Shown: positions 33,737-48,962, counted from the first letter of the stretch. The stretch is 64,000 bases of DNA from Loxodes magnus (GCA_946699065.1 CAMPDV010000924.1:62001-126000); one strand, 5' to 3'. The notes: a model not told the origin generated them from the sequence alone. Program-made: numbers and translations.

Positions 33737-34862
33737 TCAGTTTTTCAATGAAATAAAAACTAAATATTTTAGCTTAGTTTTTTTAAATCTTTCATTAAAC
33801 CTAAGCAATGTAGTTACTTTTACAGTACTATTATCATGCTCAATATTATAAGTGAGATGGTTCCTTAGAAAAAAAGATATCTCTTAGTGAATATCTTAGA
33901 AAATAAGAAAAGTAATACATATAGACAGAGCGAAAACCTTAATAATAAGAAAAGCATTATCTTAAGAGTCGTTATCACAATCAGTGCATCAAAGAATAGT
34001 AAACCCGTAATAAGAGTTAAGGTAATTAAAAAAAACTTGAAAAATTAGAATTGATAATAAAGAAAAAAGGCGAAAAATCAAGCTTTTTATTTCCATCTAT
34101 AGAGTAAGCTAATAATAAGATTTAATATAAGATGTGACAAAAGCAAAACGAGATTGATTAACAATTCAATCAAATTCCTCAAAAGTTTTAATTTTAGTTT
34201 TCGTAATTCCAATATTAATTAAAGAACTGTAGGAAAAACAGACATTATATCAGAAAATTATTTAAAGGATGCTAGTATCTTTTTTCATTGTTAAAGACCA
34301 AATATACTATTCCGTTTTAATTGACGATGAATTTGGCCACTACTTGTCAGTACTCCCTCCATATTTTATTCCTAGACACTTGTATCACTTCTTAGTCTAT
34401 GGCCTTTTTTTCTACTGAATCAGTATTTTCCAGATAGTGGTTAAAATAAACTGCGACCACCATATCTGATAGATCATCATAGGTATTTAGTAGACTCTTA
34501 TCATTTAGTCTTCAGAGACGTTGGTTGAAATAAGTTGCTCATTCTTTTGCTAAATTATTGCTTAAGTTATGTACTTTTTTACCACTTCATTCCTTATTTT
34601 ATACTCCTCCTTTTAGTGAAGTCTGTCCAACCATAGATATATTGATATCCTTTTTCCTCTGAGTGTATTATTATATCATGCTTCTTCAATCGGTGAATTT
34701 GATTCAGTGTATTCTGAGTGCTTGAGTTATGAGTCTAGTTTCCATTCATAATAAAGAAGGTTGGATTAATTAAAGCGAAGACCCGGTAGAAGAAGAAAGC
34801 GCTTCAGGATTTCTCTCCTACTTTAAGGAGGTGGTATAAAAGCCCTTCTTGAAGCTAACCAC
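33737..34862 (-). pseudogene. Membrane protein gene, unit 2 copy
   Basis: This is the counterpart of 3197-4319. The initiating ATG has become GTG (34862-34860). An extra base in the segment near 34700 and a missing base near 33870 shift the frame relative to unit 1. It is probably inactive unless another start is used. Confidence 0.45.
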
Positions 34863-36008
34863 TTTTTAAAATATATAATGAAAGCAGAAATATTAACCCA
34901 TAAAAAGCTATAAGATCATTTATTATATATATCATAAAATGTATTTATTGAATCATAAATCAAGAAAGCACTACAGAAGATAATTTTATTTTAGTTAATA
35001 AAAGGATCAAGACCAATATGTATATAAAATAGAAGATATCGATTAAAAAATCTAATAATTACTCAAAACATATACTAATATCATATAACTATATCAAGTA
35101 GAGAAGCTGAAAGTGAAAATAAAAAAGAAAGTAAAAGAGAAGAACATAAAAATAAAAAAGTATTAAATTGTATATTTTGTACTTTAAAAAACAAATATGA
35201 TGAAAGAAATTTCATAAAAATTATAAATTTCAGTTCTTAGTTGAAGTCTTCTTCACATGCTTCACACTTAGTTGCTGACATTTTATTTTTTGAATGAGTG
35301 AAAAATAAAGATGTTACTTAATATTTGATTGTATAGATATCACTTAAGAAAGTAACTGAAGATAAATAAGCTTTGCATTAATTATATTAGATTACTTATT
35401 AAATAATAGTTATTACCTACTTTTAAAATTATTACATTAAATGGAAGATTTTACCCACTGAATTTAAGTCATTATACAACTTTTAAGAGGAATTAGTGAA
35501 AGTCACTTCTAAGCTATACTGCTAACTAGAACTAAATCATCCAAAAATTAGTTTATTAACTAATTTTCCAACCTTGACACTTCTAAAACGAAGGAGAAAT
35601 ATCTAGAAAGATAAAGAAAAGTAAGAAAATAATAGGACTTTCGAAGGAAGTAGTTCAACTATAGAAACTGATAAAAAGAAGAGGAAGATTATTTAAAAAT
35701 AGTATGATATGCTTAGAATGATAATAGATCGTTAAATGGTTTAACTATATCTTAGTGATTTTAGAAGCTAAGTATTTAATAAGCTTAATCAACATTAGAG
35801 AAATATCCAATTAGAGTAATCTATAAAAAAAATTTTGAAAGTACTTCTAAGCTAGAATAAATGCTTAATATTATAATGTATACTCTTTGATATATCAAGA
35901 GGATAAGTTAGATGAGATATTTAATTGTCGTATTTTCTTATATGAGATAGAGTAACAAGTAAGATATTTGAGAGCTCTTAGTAATTTAAAAGATAAAAAA
36001 ATAGATCA

Positions 36009-38707
36009 GAGGCGACGTTGAATAGAAGTAGTCTTAGAGCTCAGCCTTTAAATCCTTATCTCTAATTTTCTTTATTAGTTACACTCTATTTGAGACGTTA
36101 AGAGATTTAATGCTTTAACCTAGCAGATAAACTTTCCTCTCAGTTTTCTTTAAAATTCTTCATATTTTTTTCGTTTATTAATATCCATGGTGCATATTTT
36201 CTCTACTTAAATCATTTTTATAATCCTTTTAAAATGCTGTTTAAGTTTTCTTAATTAATTTCATCTAGGAAAATATTTAATTGATTTTTCCTATTTTTTT
36301 TTGATTTAGTCAAAATTTTATTCTTGCTTCTTGTCTCATTTTAATATAATTATCAATTTCTTAGCATCCTTATCTAATTAGATATTTTACTTATTTCGCC
36401 TGCTATTAGAATCTATTCTTAATTTTATTGCTTCTGTTGTATATTAGTACCTTCTCATTTAATTTATTACAAAGCCATATATAGTTTTGGTCGCTTCTTA
36501 GATGTGTTCTGATCATTTGTCATAGTATGCTTAACTATCTAAATTTTCGAATTCGCTAAGATCTATTTTCTCGAATCATTATTTGAATCTCTCTTGAATC
36601 TTCTATAGCTTTAATTTTTGAAAGCTTGTCCTTTTAATTTATGGGCTTTTTCTATAATCTTCCGCAATTTTTATCTTTATTTGCCTGACTAATAATCTTC
36701 TATTGATCTCTATTAAAAGAATTTTGCGCTGATAATGTTAGGCGTAATATATTGATCCATTAAGAATATTCTATTTTGAATTTTCCTTTCCCTTATGTTG
36801 TGATGAAGGCTGGATCTTTAAATCTAAATGATAATCTCTCATCAAGTTAAGTAAGTATTAGCCTGCATTATTCTGCTCATACGGTAAAAATTGGGAAATA
36901 TGCGCATTAAAATCCCCTAATATTAAAATTTATAATATTTTGCTACTTGCTGCTATTTTGTATTATTATAGACTTTCTTAAAAGCTTATAAGTTAATCAG
37001 AGTAGAATCTTGTAGTGCATATATGTTTATCAAAGCCAGCCGATCATTAAGTGTTAAACCTATTAATCTTTCTCTCTAAAATAATTCCACTTGATTGAGA
37101 TATGCAATGTCCAATACTTTGGTTCTGCAGGTAATTCCATCTTTTATATAAAATGCTACTCCTTTGCTGTGTTTTGTGTTCAATTTTACTATTGCTCTGA
37201 ATCCGTATATGTAAGGCATTTCAGCAGTTTGATCTCCAAACATTTCTTAAATTGCCATAAAACTTACCTATTTTTCACACATAAACTTCTTTAATTCTTT
37301 CTTGTTTGATTTTATTTCTTTGACATTTTCTGTGCCTATGTTTAATTCTGTCTATTTTATAATACTAGTATTTCCTTGTACTTCCTATTTTTCTTGATCC
37401 AACTATCCTGCATTTTTAGCTTCCTCTTCTTTAATAGAATGAAACCAAAATCTTTTTTTAAGTTTACTACTTTTCCTGTACTTATGTCTTCATCTTTTCT
37501 ACTTGATAGTATCTTCCTTGCCATTGTATTTTATTTTCTATCTTTTTTGAGACAGCTTTGTGTTTATGCATACTTCCTTCCTGTCACTTTTTTCTAGTTT
37601 TTTCAGTTTTGTTTTGCCATACTTCCTATTTTTTTCTGTTTTTTTGCGGCGTTGCTAGTTTTTTCTCAGTTTTTATTTATTTAATTTTGTAGTTAGGTAT
37701 CTATTAAAGTCAATCTGCTTTTAAAGTAACTTTAGTATGGCTTAAACTTGATATTTTTGCTAGAAATTCAAAGTAATATTTTATTTGAAGGTTAATCCGC
37801 TTTAGTTTTATTCACTTTTTTCCTTCGCTATCTGTTTCTCTTTATAGTAAGGTATTTTCTTCCTAATTTTCAACCTTGTTTTTACTTTTTAGCATTTTAA
37901 TTACTCACTTTATAGCTTTTTTTCTTAAACCTTAATTTATGCATGCCCTTTTTGATTATAGTTCATACATTTTCAAATTGATGGATGATTCAAGTAAGTA
38001 CTTATACCTCCTTCGTCTAACTTATTTGGTATACTTTCTGCATCTTTGATCTCCTTCAATTCTAAATAAATTTTTATTTTCCCATTGGCTCACGTTGTAC
38101 CTTTTACGGTTCCAATTTCTATACATACTGTTTTTCCGAACTACTATATATGGATTCTACCTGGTTCAGACTTGAATAAATGTTAAATGCTCAATGAATC
38201 AAGTAGTTTTTAATGTTGTAGAATTCTCTTATATTTCTTTGCTCTGTTGGTATTACAAAATTTCTATACTTCCATGTTTAATTATTTCCGAATTGTTTGA
38301 GTGTTTCCTTATTTTTGAATCATATAATAATTATTCCTTCTTAAGGATATTCGCATTCTCAATATTTTCACCTTATTCTTAATTCAGATATCTGAGAATT
38401 GCTTGAACGATTTCATTTCTTGCCTTTCTGTCGTACTGAATCTTGGTTGTAGTTCTTTTCTTCTAAATTTTTTTTCATAAGTAACTCCTAGTATTTTAGC
38501 AGTTCCAAACTTCGTATTCTCTTTCTGTTTTTTTGCTTCTTTTCTCGTTCTTTTCTTCCTACATTTTAAAGATTTGCCAAAAGCTTTTTTCTTATTAAAT
38601 GTTCTAAATTACCTACTTTTTTTGATAGGAAGCTTAGTTTTAAGAATTCTGTTCCCTTTTTCTTAGTACTTTCCTCCTAGTATTTTAAAGATTTTTTGGC
38701 AGAGACG
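36009..38707 (-). mobile_element. LINE remnant, unit 2 copy
   Basis: This is the counterpart of 5461-8160, with the same degenerate ORF1 knuckle (Tyr for Cys, Val at the last position), the same endonuclease motifs including GDFNAHI near 36900, and the same left truncation without reverse transcriptase. Confidence 0.68.
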
Positions 38708-38962
38708 TTTTTCTTAAAAATAATATCAAAAATCTGATTAAGTAGTAAAAGCTATTTAATACCTTTATTAAGTTTACCAAGTATTCCTGATCTAAGATTG
38801 GCGGCATGTGTATTGTGAGATTGATACTTAATATAAAAGCTTAATATTGTCTTTTAAATAATGTAATAATAGATATTTTAATTTATAATGGTTAGAATTT
38901 TTGATGGTAACTGTTATAAATTACCTTTATAAGCAGTTTTTGTAGTCTAAATAATAATAAAA

Positions 38963-40536
38963 ATGTAAGCGTTACCAAAATGCTTAATCTGCTTAGAAGA
39001 TTACAACTTAACTAATGCTCTTCCAACTGTCTTACCTTGTGGACATATTTACTGTGGTTTGTGTTTGAATACTCAGTACTGATTATAAGGCATAATGTAA
39101 TGTCCTATTTGTTAAAAAGGATTCCATTTTAGATTTACTTAGCTTAAGAAAGTGATTTAATAAGAATGATATTTTAAAACTAATAATACATATAAAAGAT
39201 TTAAGATGCTAGATAGAAATTAAAAGAAACCAAAAGCTAAATTATGCAAAAATCTAAAACCATTACAACCAAATTATCAAACATTACTAATACTCTCATA
39301 ATACCATATACTAATATCATCCAATACACTACCATTAACCTACTTTTATCTACAACTAATAACACTCAAATATTATACAATCATCCTAATTCCCTATTTA
39401 CTAATATCTAAAACCAACTAAAATCTAATATAACATAAGCAGTCTAACTATATTCCACTATATAACCAGCTTTAATACAAAAGCTATCTAAATTAACTTA
39501 AAGTTAAATCTAACTAATAAGATAGAAACTATAATACAATACTAAGTAAGAAAAATTAAATAACAGTAAAGATAAACTAACCTAACACTTTATATCATCC
39601 TATATTCACTTTTTTAATTATGGAATTTAAAAATTAAGTTTATTTAATATTTAGACAGAGTAAATAAGATAAGTCTAAGTTTAAATTATAATTCCTGATG
39701 CTAGTAAAAGTATAGAATATTAAAATAAGTTATATTTAATTGGAGGATATAACTAAAATTAAAATAAAAGAATAAAAGAAACTTGATAATTTGATTTTGA
39801 AGGTAAAAGTATAAAACTTAGTGATCTAAATGAGGGAAGAAGTTTTTTTGGAATAGCAGCTGCTTAAAAATATCTGTATGTGGTTGGAGGAATTACTGAT
39901 AATATTAAAGGTTTATAATCAGTAGAAAAGTTAAAGATAGGAAACTAAAGTAAATGATAAAACTGTTCTTAATTTCCATTCTAAATAGTTTATTAAAATT
40001 TAGTAGTAGATAAAGATGAATAAAATATTTATTCTTTTGGAGGTGTAAATTAGAAAGAATAATACTTAAAAGAAATATTAAAGTATAACATATAGAATGA
40101 TAGATGGAGTAAGTAAAATTTGAATCTTCCTGTAGCTGTTGCTTGGCCTATAGTTTCTTTAGAGCCTTTTGTCATTATTGGAGGTGTAAAAAATCTATCT
40201 ACGAAAGAATATTCAAGAAGAATATATAAAAGAAACAAATAATAATGAGAATAAAGTTAGATTTTTAAAGATATTTTAGCTTTAACGGAGATGAAAATAA
40301 GAAATAACTATGGATATGTTTTTGCTGTGGAATGACCAAGAGTTTCAATAATGAGGATTGATTTAGAAAAATTGAGTTATAGAAGTATTGAAAGTAAGTG
40401 ACTTATAAACATAATAATAATATCTATATTATTAATAGTATTTATAATAAATATAATCTCATATGCAAAGAAGTAGTTTAAAGATCTATAATTAGGTAAA
40501 TATGTTACTACTTATTAAAATATTTAAAGCGTCTGA
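38963..40536 (+). CDS. RING-coiled coil-kelch-TM protein, unit 2 copy
   Basis: This matches 8416-9989 base for base in length. All eight RING ligands are kept. The helical part is almost identical to unit 1, while the kelch part differs by about 5 percent. Differences include a Trp-to-Leu change and a Lys-to-TGA (Trp) change, with no net indels. Its TGA end is at 40534. Confidence 0.7.
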
Positions 40537-40856
40537 AATAAATAAAGAATCAAATTTTATCTAAATATATTTAAAAATCTATTATTCAAATATTATCATT
40601 AGATACTAACTTAAAGCTTATAACATACCTAAATATATTTAGCACAATCAAAAAAGCAATTTTTAAATATATCTTTATATTCAAATTATACAAATACTAC
40701 TTAGATTACTCAATATTTATCTAATCAAATAATCATTAAGCTATACCTATACCTATATACTAATTAAGTCATTACAACTATCATCAAAGCAAATCTTGAA
40801 ATTTAAAATACATTATTTCCTTTAATCATTTTAACTAATTACTGTATATACTTAAA

Positions 40857-41868
40857 ATGTCACCTTGACATTTCAAAATTTTTTGAGACTTTCAACGCTT
40901 CAAAAACTTAATATGGAGACGAGTTAGTGCCTTGAAGTACTTAATAAGGAATCTCTGCTGTAGTAAATAAAATAGAATCAAGTATACGATTCATCTCAAG
41001 GAAAGCATTCTAAGGTACAATTAACTAATGGTGTTATATTGATATGAATTGAATGCCCTTGAAGCACATTATGGGTCTGAGGTTAAATAGTTTAATTTGA
41101 AAGTATTGATTATCTAAGTATAGGGTTTTGTAATTGGAATAAGGATATGAGTAATTAGATGGCTGCATACTATAATCCTTAGATAACTACATAATTGCAG
41201 TTTAAAATAATTGACATATAAAAATGTAAATTTAAATTTGATACAGCTGCAACCATTTGATAGAATGCCTACTATACTGAATAATTTAAAAATCTATATT
41301 AATTTCCAGAATTAACTAAACAAATCATATAGAAGAGAAATTATAAGTATATAAGCTCAGAACCTAATAATTAAATTTCCGAAAAGATCTTTAAGACCGT
41401 CATTTGCTTATTGATAGCCCTTATTGCATCTATGAAGATTATGACACTTTTGAAGATGTAACTACTATTGAGACATAAGGGAATGACTATAGTATAAGAT
41501 TTGAAATAAAAGTTTTATTCTTTATAATTAAGTGTATATAAATATGTTTCCTAGTAGTAAAGCAGTAGAGATAGATTTAGAAATAAAAATATTACACCGA
41601 TTGCTACTTGATCTAGTTAAAATAGAAGGATGTATAAATGTTGATAGGAAGTGATGAAACATTTAAATGTCTTTAATTGGAAGAAGAAATCTTACAATTA
41701 AAGATGTCCAAATATCTTTTTAGTTTAAATATTAATTTTGATCAATTGCTTAATTAAATTTTCTTACATTTCCTTCTTCTTTATGTTAAGAAACTAGTAC
41801 GATTTTTTGATGTCTTAATTTAGATTTTTTTAGATTTGCTTTCTTGCTTAGTGTTCTTTATGAGTTGA
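40857..41868 (+). CDS. Unidentified protein gene, unit 2 copy
   Basis: This is the counterpart of 10333-11344, with the same segments in the same order and TGA at 41866. From about 41000 on, only isolated differences from unit 1 were seen. Confidence 0.43.
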
Positions 41869-42077
41869 AGTGTTGATTGAAAGGGTAATTTATGGTTGTT
41901 GTTATTTAATATAAGAGGTTTGAAGTTGGTTAGGTTTGTAAGGTATTGGAAGAGCTATATGAGATTTTTTGTTTGTAGCTAAAGAGTAAGTGTTTAGGTA
42001 TTATTGGATGACTATGAGAGTGTTAAGTAATAACTGATAGTACTAGATAAGTTTGGCCTGATTTTGTTAGAAAGGAT

Positions 42078-45000
42078 ATGAATTTTAGATATTAGTATGC
42101 TTATATTAGTAGCAAATTAGATTTGCTTAATAGCTCTAAATAGGTCTAGCATCTTAATTAAGCTATATAGCAATATAGGATTATTTATTAATGGCTTAGA
42201 TTCTAAGCATCTATTTAGAATAACTAAACTATTGACTCTTTTATACAAATTGCATAATTTGAATGGATATTAAAAAATAATAAAAAGCTTAGTTTAGATT
42301 GCAAATGGCTTCAGTAGCTATATGGCTTTCAGCTTTTTAGATCATTAGATGGCCTAAAATATCTCATTAGGCTACCTTAAGAGATTATAAAGGATCAATA
42401 GATACTCAGGAACAACCAAAGTTAAGTAGATTTATAAATCAAACTCTTTATAAGGGGATTAAGAACCTAACTACTCTACCAAATTAATTAGACAAGTAAA
42501 CTACGGATAAATTCCCTATCAATGGAATTTCTAGCTAAAATTATCAATATGGATAGTTTAAAGCAGCAAAAATAGTAAAAAAGAAACTAATCTTTAAGAA
42601 TAAAGGCTTAAGTTAATATCTAGTAAAAGAGTTGGAAAACCAATTTCAAAAATAAATATATACTGTAAAAATTAAAGCAGCAGGCTGTTATAGTTCCAAA
42701 CAAACAAAATAAGAGCAATTAAATTTAGAACTTATTAAATACCAAATTAAGTGTTTAGTGAGCAAAAAACTATGGAAGTAGTAAAAGATACTTAAGGAAA
42801 TATTTATTAAGAAGGATTATAACAAGAAGCCTCGGAGGAATAAAACAAGTATAAAAGGAATTTAAATCATTCAATCAAAAAAATTTACCGATGTAAGCAA
42901 TTCTTTGCTGCTTATAAATCAATTTATTGAAATAGTTTCTCGTAATTATTCTGAAAGTTGGCCTTAAGAGTAGATTGTAAGAAATGTCCCTGAGTTATTG
43001 GATATCTTTAGAATAATGAGACTTGTTCATAAGAGAAAAATGTAATGGTAAAAATAAGGATTATAGTTAGTAGATGAGAATAGGAGGCCCAGAACTTGAT
43101 TTTACCTTAAGATATAGTTTAATTATTTTGGAGAATATTCCAGACAACAATGAGATTGAGTATTTACGAATTTTAGAACTTGAGTAGTTTGTTTATCTTT
43201 GTTGGAGCTGTTAGAGGCGATCTCCATTATAAAGGTTTGTATGAGGACTTGGATGAATAAAGTATGAATTATAAAAAGTAGTTAGGAGTCTTAGATGCTT
43301 TAGCATATGATTTAGTAAGGTAATACTGAAAAGAGAATTTGGAATAATTTGAAGATACCATATTGAAAGCTGGACTTGAGATTTAGAGCATGTTTTCTTC
43401 TAAAAAAGATGATAAAAAATCCTAAAGCTACTCCTAATTAAGGATTCATGTTTACTTTTAGAATATTTAAATAATGATATAAATTGGTAGATACGATATT
43501 ATGCTTTAAAAACATTATTAGAACTAAGTAATGAACAATATACCATGAGTATTTAAATAAAAAAGCTTATTCTAACATGTTAAGTAGCATTAGATAATAA
43601 TAGAGCTATTTACAAATCCAGAGCATGTAAATCACATAAACTATGGAATTGACTGGCACACAGTACAATCTATTAAAATATGATAAAAATTTGAAAGATG
43701 ATATTTAAGAGAAAACAGAATATTACGTTAGTTTACTATGTGCACCTAATCCTAATTCCTAGATCTAAATTGAAGAAGAAATTTAAACATTTTTAGTCAA
43801 TTAAAATAAAACTGCTTTATTACTTCTTGGGGATTCAGGGAAAACTTTTGAAAACTTTAGCATTAAAGTATCTGGAGTAAAAGCATGAGTACTTACCTAT
43901 ATACGTAAACCTTCCAACTATTAAAGCATTTGAAAACAATTTAGTAGAATCTGCTTTAATCAACTATTAAATTGAACGAAAATTTGAAACTTAAGAAGCT
44001 ACTATTTTTATTAGACGCATATGATGAATTAGGCTAGTATATAGCTATTATCGGTAGCAATAAGCAAAAAATATCCTTAAGCAATATATATATGCAGAAT
44101 TAACTATGACAGCTGAAAACTATAGGAATTTCTATTCTCCTTACAAAAATGAAAAGGCTTAAACATAAGAGTTGGAAGAGTTTTAAAGCTTTTGATAAAA
44201 ATTAGATAGAATAATATATAAAGTTATTCATGAGGAAACTAGATAAAGAGCAAAATAAAAATCCAAATACAAGTACAAAGAAAAGTAAATACAAAATACT
44301 GAGGTTAAAGAATATATCAACATTATCTCAAATATTCCAGGATTAATCGATATTTTTAATAATCCATTTTTGTTATATATATGAGTGAAGAACAAATAAT
44401 CAACTATTTAAAAACTATAAAAACCAAAAATATATCTTTATATGGAATGAAAAGATATACAAAAAGTTGCAGGATATAGGTTACGATCAATAGCAAATCA
44501 ACTAGAAAAATATTTCAGCATATTTAGATAAGTGCACCATATTAAATGTTAAGGGGTCAGTTAGAGTTAGATAGATTAAGCTACTTAAAAGTTAATTCAG
44601 TAATTTACTGAAAAACCATATAGGATATAAATCAAAAATTAGAACTAAAAGAAAATATTTTAATTTATCCATACTTCGATAAGAGATTACTATATCGCAA
44701 GGGATATAGTAAATATAGCTCTCAATTTACAAAGTAATAGAAACATCATTGATAATCATCATATGAATAAGTATTCTATAGTGGACACTTAGGAGATATA
44801 ATAGTTTGTGAAATAAATAATTAAAGTGAATTATGAAAATATTTGTTGGAGATAGTAAAGTTGACAAAAGAAAATAAGAAGTTATAATAGGCAGGTAATA
44901 ACTGTATTTCAAAAGTGAAATGGATGGATTATCAGTTTATGCAATAGAACTTTTTTGATCGATAAGTAGCTGAAGCAGGTTTGAGTGATTCAATATTTGA

Positions 45001-45152
45001 CAGTTGTGATTTGAGAAATTCTAACCTGACTAAAGTTAATTTCAGCAGAGCATGATTGAGTAATTAAAACTTTAATAATGATAAATGAGTTAGGATAATT
45101 TTTGTTAATCGACAAAGTTAGTAAGTCATATTAGTTATGCTAGTTCAGTAGT
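42078..45152 (+). pseudogene. NACHT-pentapeptide (NLR-like) gene, unit 2 copy
   Basis: This is the counterpart of 11554-14625, with the same shortened Walker A and the same frame changes in the NTPase core. The pentapeptide part (near 44965-45075) differs by several substitutions (Asp to Gly, Asn to Thr) but keeps the repeat pattern. Small indels occur between 44700 and 44830. Confidence 0.62.
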
Positions 45153-45754
45153 GATAACTAATGATAACAGATTTATAATATAAGGAAGTAATGATAAAAC
45201 AATTAAATAAAAGATTCTAAGACAGCAAAGAAGTTTTTATATCTATAGCTTTATAAAAAATGTAAAAATAATGAATGCTAAGATAATCTGAAGAAATTTA
45301 GTAAGATATTGTTTGTAAGTTTTACATAAGAAAGAATATAAAGAATAAAACATATTATTAAAGAAGATCTTGATAGTATGTAAAAACTTTGTTATTCCAA
45401 ATGAAGTAACTTTATTGCGATATTATGGAATTATTGAGGAACTAATTATTTGGGTGTTAAAAGGTAGATATAATTAAACATGATTGCTATATCTTTTACA
45501 GTTTGATATTTCTTTTGTTTATTCTAAATATTATAAGTTTATTAACAAGCATATTTATAGTACTTCACTTTTAAAAATGTTGTCTAACTTAAAAACACTG
45601 AACATTTGGTTCTAAAATAATATCTTTTAAAGTCTATTATTAGAATGACAGAAAGTATAACTTTCATTTTATACATTTTATAACTAGATGTAAACTAGTT
45701 TATGTCAGAGAACTACAGTAAGGTTTTTAAGTGAAGTAAAACATATAAAATTAA

Positions 45755-45835
45755 GACACTATGGCCGAGTGGTTAAGGCGACAGACTTGAAATCTGTTGG
45801 GTTCTACTGCGCAGGTTAAAATCCTGCTGGTGTGG
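45755..45835 (+). tRNA. tRNA-Ser (anticodon TGA), further degenerate copy
   Basis: It is identical to 15228-15308 except in the variable arm, where CTCCCG has become CTACTG, so its stem can no longer pair well. The T loop TTAAAAT and the G-G acceptor mismatch are shared. It is likely a pseudogene. Confidence 0.6.
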
Positions 45836-45867
45836 TTTTTAGTAAAGTCTTAATAAAAAATGATACT

Positions 45868-47727
45868 TATTGTAGTGAAACAATTAATTATAGATGCCCT
45901 TGTAGCCTAGGAGTCTATAACTACTTTTAGAATGAATAAAGTAATTTCCAAATTAAGATTGTAAACTAAGCAAAATAACTAAATGATTTGTAAAATAAAG
46001 GTAAAAAGAATTAATTAAAAGAAGTTGCTAAAGAAATATACGATAAAACGAGAGTAGTGCTAGTTATAGTTTATGAAGATGATGCCAAAATAATACTTAA
46101 TTAGTTTTATGAGTTAGGAGCAAGAGAAGGCGATTTTGTCTTTATATCTTTTTCATGGCTTACATTAAGCTTTATTGATTAAGATGCTGAACAAATGAAA
46201 TGTAAGAAGTTATTAAAGGAGCAATTTAATTTGAACCTGCAGGAATTTAAGGAGAATTTGGATAAGAAATAAAATAATAGTTTTAGAATTATTTTGGAAT
46301 TTAGTAGATAAATAGCTTATACTGAATTTGATGGAGTACTATTAGGAGCTTATGCTTTATAAAGTTTAATAAGGATCAAATTATACAGATTAATCAAATC
46401 TTTAGAAAGCAATAAGAAACGTAAAATTTATCGCCTCTACAGGAAAAGTAAGGATCTATTATAACTCCAACGACAGAACCTCAATTCAATGAATAATTTA
46501 GAACTATAGGAAAAACAATTAAAGCCAATGATAAATTTAGAATATAGGATTATATTGTCTCACTTGTAATGTCGTTTTTAGTTTCAATTAATAGTTTATG
46601 TGAGAAGACGGAAGTACTGGGATCTTTTAAGATAGCTGATAGTTATCATGTCCTTTTAAAGAAAGGGAAAGAAAATAATTAAAAATGGATAAGTAATTAA
46701 GTATGCTATATTAATCACAATGGTATTTATATAAGTGGTGGTTTTTTTATTGGAAATAAAAGCAAATTACAATTATGAGTTTGTTAAGCTTGAAAGAGTA
46801 TTTGTAATGTCTACTTGAGACTTTATTTATATCTTGCATTTACTTTTATATTTCTTATAGATTGTATCAGTAGGAGCCTCTAGCTAGGGAAATTTGGTAT
46901 AGTTTATTATAAACTGCGTTAAATTAGACTTTGTAAATATTTTAGTTGATTCGAATAATAAGCAATACTCTAACTATATAGTTGCATGTATTTTTGCTGT
47001 TTTATGAATGATATGCTTTTTATCTATCCTACTTAGGCTTGAGTTTTCAAGATGAACAATTTTCTATTTAATAGGAAGCGTATCTTATTATATAGGGCCT
47101 TTCTTAACTTATAGCTTTTTTCTCCCTTTAAATTTTATGGATCTGTTTATTTGCTTGGAAGGAGTAGATTGAAATCACGATGGAAAAATACAATTTTGAG
47201 AATCTTTTGATTATAAAGATTGCAGCTGAAAATGCTGATAAGGAGTTCATCTTAAGCTTGTAATTTGATGTTGAATCTGCTTTTTAATTTATTAAATTTA
47301 TGGAACTAAAACAGTTCTGATGTGGAGCTTTATGGATGGTTAATGAAAGTAAAATATAAAAAAAGTGACTTAGTAATTTTAAGAGTCCTGCTAATAGTAT
47401 TATGTTCCTTTAACATTGTTTTATAAAAGTAGAATAAAATAATACATGCTGTGCTTTATCTGTTAGCTATGCTTTTTCTTTTCTATTATACTTATAAGTC
47501 GAATCCATGTAACTATCCGAAATTGGGAATTGTTATATTTCTTTCTTATAATATTAATCATGCTGTAGTTTAAATTTTTAGAATATCACTTTCTTCATTT
47601 TATATGAAAGAATTTATATAAGTTTATAGGCTGCTTAATTACTAGTTTAGTAGCCTATAAATTTCAAACCAAATATAAAACCCCTATTACTATTTTCGAG
47701 TTGGACGAAACATATTTATTCAGATGA
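45868..47727 (+). pseudogene. Truncated receptor, unit 2 copy with one-base loss
   Basis: This is the counterpart of 15341-17201. An A-run is one base shorter here (46681-46685, five A) than in unit 1 (16154-16159, six A). This shifts the frame between the ligand domain and the first membrane helix. The helix region itself is unchanged and ends at TGA 47725. A homopolymer sequencing error would look the same. Confidence 0.58.
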
Positions 47728-48198
47728 TCATTCTAATGCAAAAATAGAATCTACTTTACTTTTACATTTACAACTAATTAACCTATCTTAATTTTAGAAA
47801 ATACTTAGCAGAGAAGTAAGGATTAAGGAATAAGACTTATGAATTTAGATAAAATTATTAATATAATTTAAACATTATAGCAATATACCTATTACCAACT
47901 AACTACTTTTAGTTACTTCTTTATTTCATCTATTCATACTTTTAAATCTATTTAACACAAAATATCCAAATTAGACTAATGTAAAACACCAGAAAACTTA
48001 CAGAGTCATTAATTCTTTTATTAAACCAGAAATACTCAAGGATAATATTGGCTACTTAAATTAATGTAACTATTTAAGTTTATAAGCATTAAAGCTTTAT
48101 ACATTTCCAGACTTATTTCTAAGTTTAAATATTTTATATATTTATATTATTATTATTATCGACTATAAGTTTTATAAATGTTTGCTTTCATTGGAATT

Positions 48199-48962
48199 TC
48201 AGCCAGATCCAGCTATCTATTTTTATTGAATTTGGATCTCTCGACCATTTTTTTATGTGGATAGTTACAATCCTTAACCATCTCACTTAGAGATCTGTTC
48301 TTTGTCAAATATATTTTTGTAAACTCCATTGCTATTTATAAAAAATCTTTGTTTGCTCTATTTAAGTCCTTTAATTCTCTTGCTTTTTAAGTATTTTGCA
48401 ATCTATGCAGTTTTATATTAGATATTGTAAAGAATTGCAATGTCTGCTCCACTTTAACTTATATTTCTGTTTCTATTTCTTTTTAATAAAGCTCTCAAAT
48501 TTTTCCAATCTTTTTGTTATTTCAATTCTTTAAATTTTATTAGTAGTTACCTTATTAGTTAGGATATCATTCTTAGTTTCTTCAGTGATAATTGGAATTT
48601 CCTTAATTTAATTGCTTTAGGATTAACACCACAGTTTTTTTCTCTAAGGCTTTGGTTTAAACAAGTTATTTCCATGAAAAAGTCAGTTATAAGGATAGTT
48701 ACTTAATATGAGTCAATTCTCTTATTCTATCTGAAAGAATGCAAATTATCTCGTCCTGTTTGTTGAGAATTTTCTTCATTTTATCATAATGTTTGAATAT
48801 GGATTCATTTCCTATTCTATTAATGAAGTTCTCATAATTTCCTTACAGTTGTTTGTCTTGAAAAGATGAAGAAGATTCAGATGGCTTTTGCTTTTTCTCT
48901 TCAATTATAGCTTATCTCCTAACCTTTCTTTGATAAATTTTTGATGCCTTAATATTCTCCAT
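48199..48962 (-). CDS. Coiled-coil/CCHC-family gene A, uninterrupted copy
   Basis: The ATG at 48962 runs to a TGA at 48201-48199, 764 bases, the family length. The insertion point of unit 1 corresponds to about 48700, where one near-copy of the 15 bp site is present and the protein reads straight through (RELTHIKQLSLQLTFSWKQL). The knuckle is damaged as in unit 1 (Ser and Tyr in place of Cys and His). It shows the state before insertion. Confidence 0.55.

Noticed and set aside
44727-44912. Minus-strand ORF of 61 codons in unit 2
   Set aside because: It lies opposite the C-terminal part of the NACHT gene and has no counterpart of equal length in unit 1.
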